Shown here: one piece after another, positions 51,455 through 54,944 of the stretch | How positions within the stretch are numbered: the first letter of the stretch is position 1 | Layout of the letters: every line of letters begins with the position of its first letter | Source: Rhodococcus sp. G-MC3 | GTDB lineage: Bacteria; Actinomycetota; Actinomycetes; Mycobacteriales; Mycobacteriaceae | DNA: 54,944 nt | NCBI RefSeq assembly: GCF_030063335.1 | Contig: NZ_JASISW010000031.1 | Coordinates: 1-54,944, forward strand | Direction: 5' to 3' | Notes under the pieces: model-generated | Seen by the model: only the letters and a program-made list of their open reading frames with translations | Databases searched by the model: none | Told to the model about the DNA's origin: nothing | Translations under genes and position numbers: made by a program

Positions 51455-52246
51455 ATGACAACGGTGGAAGAACACGTGATCAGCACGGCTGCTGACCGGC
51501 TCCGGGTGGCAGCGAACACTGCAACCCCCTGCACACCGGTCCGCGATCTCATCGGCCGCGAGGACATCGACGCCGCATACCGAATTCAGTCGATCAACAT
51601 CGAGTTGCTTCTGAAAACCGGGCGCCGAGTTGTCGGTCGGAAGATCGGACTCACCTCGCCTGCGGTGCAGAAGCAGATGGGCGTTGATCAGCCGGACTTC
51701 GGTGTGCTTCTCGACGATTTCGACTGCTCCGGCGACGGCGCGGTCGACACCTCACGTTTGCTGCAGCCGCGCATCGAAGCAGAGATCGCGTTCACCTTGG
51801 TCGCAGACATCACCGAATCAATCACAGCAGCCCAGGCCCCGGCGTTCGTCGATCAGGTTTTCGCATCGTTCGAGATCGTCGACAGCCGTATCGAGGGCTG
51901 GAACATCAGTCTCGCAGACACCGTCGCCGACAACGCGTCCTCGGGTCTCTACGTGCTGGGCGACTCGCTGCCTCGGGTCGACGCCCCGGACCTTGCCGAG
52001 GTCACCATGACCATGACAGCTGACGGCGAACCAGTCTCTGCTGGTAAGGGATCGGACTGCCTCGGGAGTCCATGGGAGGCGCTCGCGTGGCTTTCGAACA
52101 CCAGCCTCGCTTACGGCTCGCCACTTCGAGCCGGCGAAGTGATCCTCTCGGGCGCGCTGGGACCGATGGTGCCCGTCACGCCGGGATCTACATACCGGGC
52201 CTCCATCTCCGGCATCGGAGACGTCACCGCGACCTTCACCCCTTGA
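51455..52246 (+). CDS. mhpD: 2-keto-4-pentenoate hydratase
   Basis: The enzyme adds water to 2-hydroxypenta-2,4-dienoate to give 4-hydroxy-2-oxovalerate in the lower meta-cleavage pathway. Visible are YRIQSINIELLLKTGRRVVGRKIGLTS, QPDFGVLLDD, the metal-binding RIEAEIAFTLVADI (Glu pair), and GSPWEALAWLSN with AGEVILSGALGP. The 263 residues match the MhpD/HsaE family. It is first in a three-gene operon, with the IclR gene divergent. Confidence 0.9.
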   Translation: MTTVEEHVISTAADRLRVAANTATPCTPVRDLIGREDIDAAYRIQSINIELLLKTGRRVVGRKIGLTSPAVQKQMGVDQPDFGVLLDDFDCSGDGAVDTSRLLQPRIEAEIAFTLVADITESITAAQAPAFVDQVFASFEIVDSRIEGWNISLADTVADNASSGLYVLGDSLPRVDAPDLAEVTMTMTADGEPVSAGKGSDCLGSPWEALAWLSNTSLAYGSPLRAGEVILSGALGPMVPVTPGSTYRASISGIGDVTATFTP

Positions 52247-52278
52247 CACTCTTTTCGTCGAAACGAAAGCAGGACAAC

Positions 52279-53226
52279 ATGAGCCGGACCAAAGCAGCGG
52301 TGATCGGATCGGGCAACATCGGCACCGACCTGGTCATCAAATTGAAACGCATCGCCGAGAATGTCGAGATCGCCGTTCTGGTGGGCATCGATCCGGCATC
52401 CGACGGACTCGCCCGAGCGCGCCGGATGGGCATCAGCACAGTCGATTCCGGTGTGCAAGGGTTGATCGATCACCCGGATTTCGCCGACATCGACATCATC
52501 TTCGACTCCACCTCCGCCAAAGCGCACGTCGCGAACGAGGAAGCTCTGCGCCCGTACGGCAAAAGGCTCATCGATCTGACGCCCGCGGCGATCGGGCCGT
52601 ATGTGGTGCCTGCGGTGAACTTGGACGAACACCTGGGCGCGCCGGATGTGAACATGGTGACGTGCGGTGGTCAGGCGACCATCCCGATCGTCGCCGCCAT
52701 TTCGGCAGTCACGCCGGTGCATTACGCGGAGATCGTCGCGTCGATCGCCTCGAAGTCCGCAGGGCCCGGCACACGCGCGAACATCGACGAATTCACCGAG
52801 ACGACGTCCGAAGCCATCGAGAAGGTCGGCGGCGCCGAACACGGCAAGGCGATCATCGTCCTCAACCCGGCGGAGCCGCCGCTCATCATGCGCGACACCG
52901 TGTTGGCGTTGGTATCGAATCCCGACCAGGACGAGGTGCGGGCATCGATTCTGGCGATGGTCTTCAAGGTTTCCTCATACGTACCCGGCTATCGGCTCAA
53001 GCAGGACGTGCAGTTCACCGAACTCGACGATGCCGAGTCGGTCGCGACGCTGACCGGAGGAGTGGAGAAGGGCCCGGGCCTGTGGAAGGTATCGGTGTTC
53101 CTCGAAGTCGAAGGCGCCGCCCATTACCTGCCGGCCTACGCGGGCAATCTCGACATCATGACCTCCGCTGCACTGCAGGTCGCGGAGAGAATCGCCCAGA
53201 ACACGACGCTGGAGGCAGCACGATGA
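52279..53226 (+). CDS. mhpF: acetaldehyde dehydrogenase (acetylating)
   Basis: The 315-residue enzyme oxidises acetaldehyde or propionaldehyde to the acyl-CoA with NAD. It begins MSRTKAAVIGSGNIGTDL (NAD-binding). It has the catalytic Cys in VNMVTCGGQATIPI (about residue 130), then VASIASKSAGPGTRANIDEFTETTS, and a C-terminal aldolase-contact part. The start ATG 52279 has AGGA upstream, whereas the long frame from 52072 covers the hydratase gene. It overlaps the aldolase gene by ATGA; the two form a channelling complex in the MhpEF/HsaFG families. Confidence 0.92.
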   Translation: MSRTKAAVIGSGNIGTDLVIKLKRIAENVEIAVLVGIDPASDGLARARRMGISTVDSGVQGLIDHPDFADIDIIFDSTSAKAHVANEEALRPYGKRLIDLTPAAIGPYVVPAVNLDEHLGAPDVNMVTCGGQATIPIVAAISAVTPVHYAEIVASIASKSAGPGTRANIDEFTETTSEAIEKVGGAEHGKAIIVLNPAEPPLIMRDTVLALVSNPDQDEVRASILAMVFKVSSYVPGYRLKQDVQFTELDDAESVATLTGGVEKGPGLWKVSVFLEVEGAAHYLPAYAGNLDIMTSAALQVAERIAQNTTLEAAR

Positions 53227-54266
53227 CCGAGAAGACACGTCCGAACGCGGCCGACGGTGCCGCCCTGTACATCCAGGACGTCACATTGCGCGACGGCATG
53301 CACGCGATGCGGCATCGCATCACCCCAGAGAACGTGGCGCGCGTTGCGAGCGCCCTCGACAATGCCGGTGTCGATGCCATCGAGGTCACCCACGGTGACG
53401 GCTTGGCGGGCCACAGTCTGACGTACGGCCCAGGGAGTAACACCGATTGGGAGTGGATCGAAGCCGCTGCTGCGGTGGTGAATCGGGCGAAGCTGACGAC
53501 ACTGTTGCTTCCCGGCGTGGGGACAGTGAAGGAACTCGAGCACGCCTTCAAGCTCGGAGTCACCTCGGTACGGGTGGCGACGCACTGTACCGAAGCCGAT
53601 GTCTCAGCTCAGCACATCGGCAAAGCCCGCGAGCTGGGGATGGATGTATCCGGATTCTTGATGATGTCTCATCTTGCCGAGCCGGCGCAGCTGGCGGAGC
53701 AAGCCAAATTGATGGAATCATATGGCGCGCACTGTGTGTACGTCACTGATTCCGGTGGCCGGCTGACGATGAATGGTGTCCGTGACCGCGTCCGTGCCTA
53801 TCGGGACGTGCTCGAGGCCGATACCCAAATCGGTATTCACGCTCACCAGAATCTGTCGCTGTCGGTGGCCAACTCGGTTGTGGCAGTGGAAGAGGGAGTC
53901 ATGCGGGTCGATGCGTCGCTCGCAGGTCACGGAGCGGGGGCTGGTAACTGTCCGATCGAGCCGTTCGTTGCCGTCGCAGACCTGAACGGGTGGAAGCACA
54001 ACTGCGATCTCTTCGGCTTGCAGGACGCCGCGGACGATATCGTGCGTCCGCTGCAGGACCGCCCGGTTCAGGTAGACCGTGAAACTCTCACCCTCGGGTA
54101 TGCCGGGGTGTACTCGAGCTTCTTACGTCACGCCGAAGCGGCAGCGAAACAGTACGGACTCGATACTCGCGCAATACTGCTCGCAGTCGGTGAACGAGGG
54201 CTCGTGGGCGGACAGGAAGATCTGATCACCGATATCGCACTGGATCTGGTCGCGGCCAGGGGTTGA
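53223..54266 (+). CDS. mhpE: 4-hydroxy-2-oxovalerate aldolase
   Basis: This DmpG/HsaF/MhpE-type pyruvate aldolase splits 4-hydroxy-2-oxoacids into pyruvate and an aldehyde, which passes to the dehydrogenase encoded just before. Motifs are IQDVTLRDGMHAMRHRI (metal/base region), EVTHGDGLAGHSL, the metal-binding HAHQNLSLSVANS, and GHGAGAGNCPIEPF. The 347 residues match the family. The start is the ATG of the ATGA overlap. The ring-cleavage and hydrolase genes that would feed this route are not in the window. Confidence 0.92.
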   Translation: MTEKTRPNAADGAALYIQDVTLRDGMHAMRHRITPENVARVASALDNAGVDAIEVTHGDGLAGHSLTYGPGSNTDWEWIEAAAAVVNRAKLTTLLLPGVGTVKELEHAFKLGVTSVRVATHCTEADVSAQHIGKARELGMDVSGFLMMSHLAEPAQLAEQAKLMESYGAHCVYVTDSGGRLTMNGVRDRVRAYRDVLEADTQIGIHAHQNLSLSVANSVVAVEEGVMRVDASLAGHGAGAGNCPIEPFVAVADLNGWKHNCDLFGLQDAADDIVRPLQDRPVQVDRETLTLGYAGVYSSFLRHAEAAAKQYGLDTRAILLAVGERGLVGGQEDLITDIALDLVAARG

Positions 54267-54389
54267 GTCATCCGACCACCGTCCGCCCTGCAGATCGCAC
54301 CGATGGACCTGACAGCTCGACGACCCGAACTGCGTTTCCCCTCACGTAAAACCGAACCAGGGACGACGTAAGGCTCGAAAACCGACCGG

Positions 54390-54434
54390 CAGGGATCACC
54401 AAGAACGGAACCGCCGCTGATCCCTGACGGATCA
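54390..54434. terminator. inverted repeats in the convergent region after the aldolase gene
   Basis: CAGGGATCA (54390-54398) and TGATCCCTG (54418-54426) are 9-bp complements with a 19-base loop. The second arm also pairs with GGATCA at 54429-54434. They lie between the aldolase gene and the convergent membrane protein gene and could end either transcript. The long loop makes this weak. Confidence 0.35.
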
Positions 54435-54512
54435 TGGGCTGGTTGTGGGTTCCAGCTGTACTCAGCAGCCCTGTTGGGTTTTGATTGTGGGCTCGATAGC
54501 GGCCGCGGGAGG

Positions 54513-54829
54513 TCAGGCCGTCACACGCCACAGTGCACAGGCCTGGCTGACGGCAAAACCCACCATTTCGACTGCCACAGCGACGACCGCAACCACCAGT
54601 ACAAGATTGGGCACTACAAAGGCCAGCCCAACGACGAAACCGGCCACCACCACGTTCGCGGTCATGACGCCCCACAGCATCGGACGCAGCGGGACGCGTG
54701 TGCTGCCGAACCACAGAAAGGACGACCACACCCCAACGAAAACTGCCATGAGCAGCAAAGGAAACGCGCCAATACCCAGCGCCCCTGCCAGTGACGACGA
54801 GACCGCACCGATGACGATATGAATCACCC
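54513..54829 (-). pseudogene. small integral membrane protein, 5' end replaced by the IS
   Basis: Four hydrophobic segments are seen (FPLLLMAVFVGVWSSFLWFG; PMLWGVMTANVVVAGFVVGLAFVV; LVLVVAVVAVAVEMVGFAVS and a short N-terminal helix IHIVIGAVSSSLAGALG). The resident sequence begins at 54819, right at the IS tip. The open frame continues into the IS, where a GTG at 54829 could act as a new start. The original N-terminus is probably lost, although a product from the GTG is possible. Family not recognised. Confidence 0.55.
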
Positions 54830-54944
54830 TAGGTTTGATGCCGCTTCCTTCTGAGTCAGGAAGGATGAGCACATGCCCAAGAAAATCGATCCAGAGGTCC
54901 GTGCGAGGGCCCTGCGGTTGCTGGAAGCACACGGAGCGGAATAC
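54820..54944 (+). mobile_element. IS3-type insertion sequence, left-end fragment (leaves the window rightwards)
   Basis: The 125 bases are identical to the complement of 3-127. The tip TGAATCACCCTAGG begins right at 54820, where similarity to the left copy starts. It carries the same AAGGATGAG site and the transposase start. The two copies therefore face outwards from the 54.7 kb between them. Confidence 0.85.
54873..54944 (+). CDS. IS3-family transposase OrfA, N-terminal 24 residues
   Basis: Begins MPKKIDPEVRARALRLLE and ends at the window edge at residue 24. It is identical to the copy at 1-74. See that entry for the family call; the remainder, including any OrfB and frameshift site, is outside the window. 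Confidence 0.75.
   Translation, partial: MPKKIDPEVRARALRLLEAHGAEY

Noticed and set aside
1..54944. CRISPR arrays, tRNA and rRNA genes
   Set aside because: No regularly spaced direct repeats, no cloverleaf-like sequence with the T-loop consensus, and no rRNA core sequence were seen in the intergenic regions.

Overview
The window reads as chromosomal DNA of a mycolic-acid-containing actinomycete, most likely Rhodococcus or a close relative. This rests on high GC, frequent GTG/TTG starts, ATGA-type gene overlaps, a cyclopropane mycolic acid synthase-type methyltransferase, a 13E12/DUF222 gene fragment, an EspC-like/DUF1023 pair and a deazaflavin-dependent nitroreductase-like protein. Both ends of the window are the same end of one IS3-type insertion sequence in opposite orientation (3-127 and 54820-54944, identical over 125 bp). 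Each copy interrupts a resident gene, so the ends may be true insertions or contig breaks at a multicopy IS.

Left part (1-6350): a truncated DUF222/HNH gene, a STAS protein with a tiny coupled ORF, and a membrane protein plus small Xre-type regulator preceded by two tandem copies of one palindrome. These are followed by a DUF385 protein and an EspC-like / DUF1023 hydrolase / unknown operon that lies divergent from an Imm52-like protein.

Centre (6350-37400): a large surface glycoconjugate locus. On the minus strand, a short initiating sugar transferase is followed by a 3298-residue three-module NRPS (C-A-T-C-A-T-C-A-T-TE). The NRPS is translationally coupled to a cyclopropane-synthase-family methyltransferase and followed by a Wzc-type tyrosine autokinase that overlaps a secreted serine protease. 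A DUF4012 protein, RmlC and RmlA lie to the right. Next comes a visibly AT-richer block (about 23.95-33.9 kb) with an FrhB-like iron-sulfur protein, Wzx flippase, O-acetyltransferase, pyruvyl transferase, Wzy polymerase, three glycosyltransferases and a second acyltransferase. The block ends with a full-length priming sugar transferase and UDP-glucose dehydrogenase. Together this predicts a Wzx/Wzy-type acidic polysaccharide carrying pyruvyl and acetyl groups, with a nonribosomal (lipo)peptide pathway built into the same locus.

Right part (37.4-54.9 kb): an SDR/TetR divergent pair with two palindromic operators, a YtrA-type GntR/ABC cassette with two paralogous permeases, and a SAM methyltransferase. 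Then come a multi-spanning membrane protein, an ArsR/CDF metal-efflux pair with Cys-rich C-termini, a cytochrome b-molybdopterin oxidoreductase fusion, a cupin, a diguanylate cyclase without an I-site, and an IclR regulator divergent from a hydratase/acetaldehyde dehydrogenase/aldolase lower meta-cleavage cassette. No tRNA, rRNA or CRISPR array was recognised.
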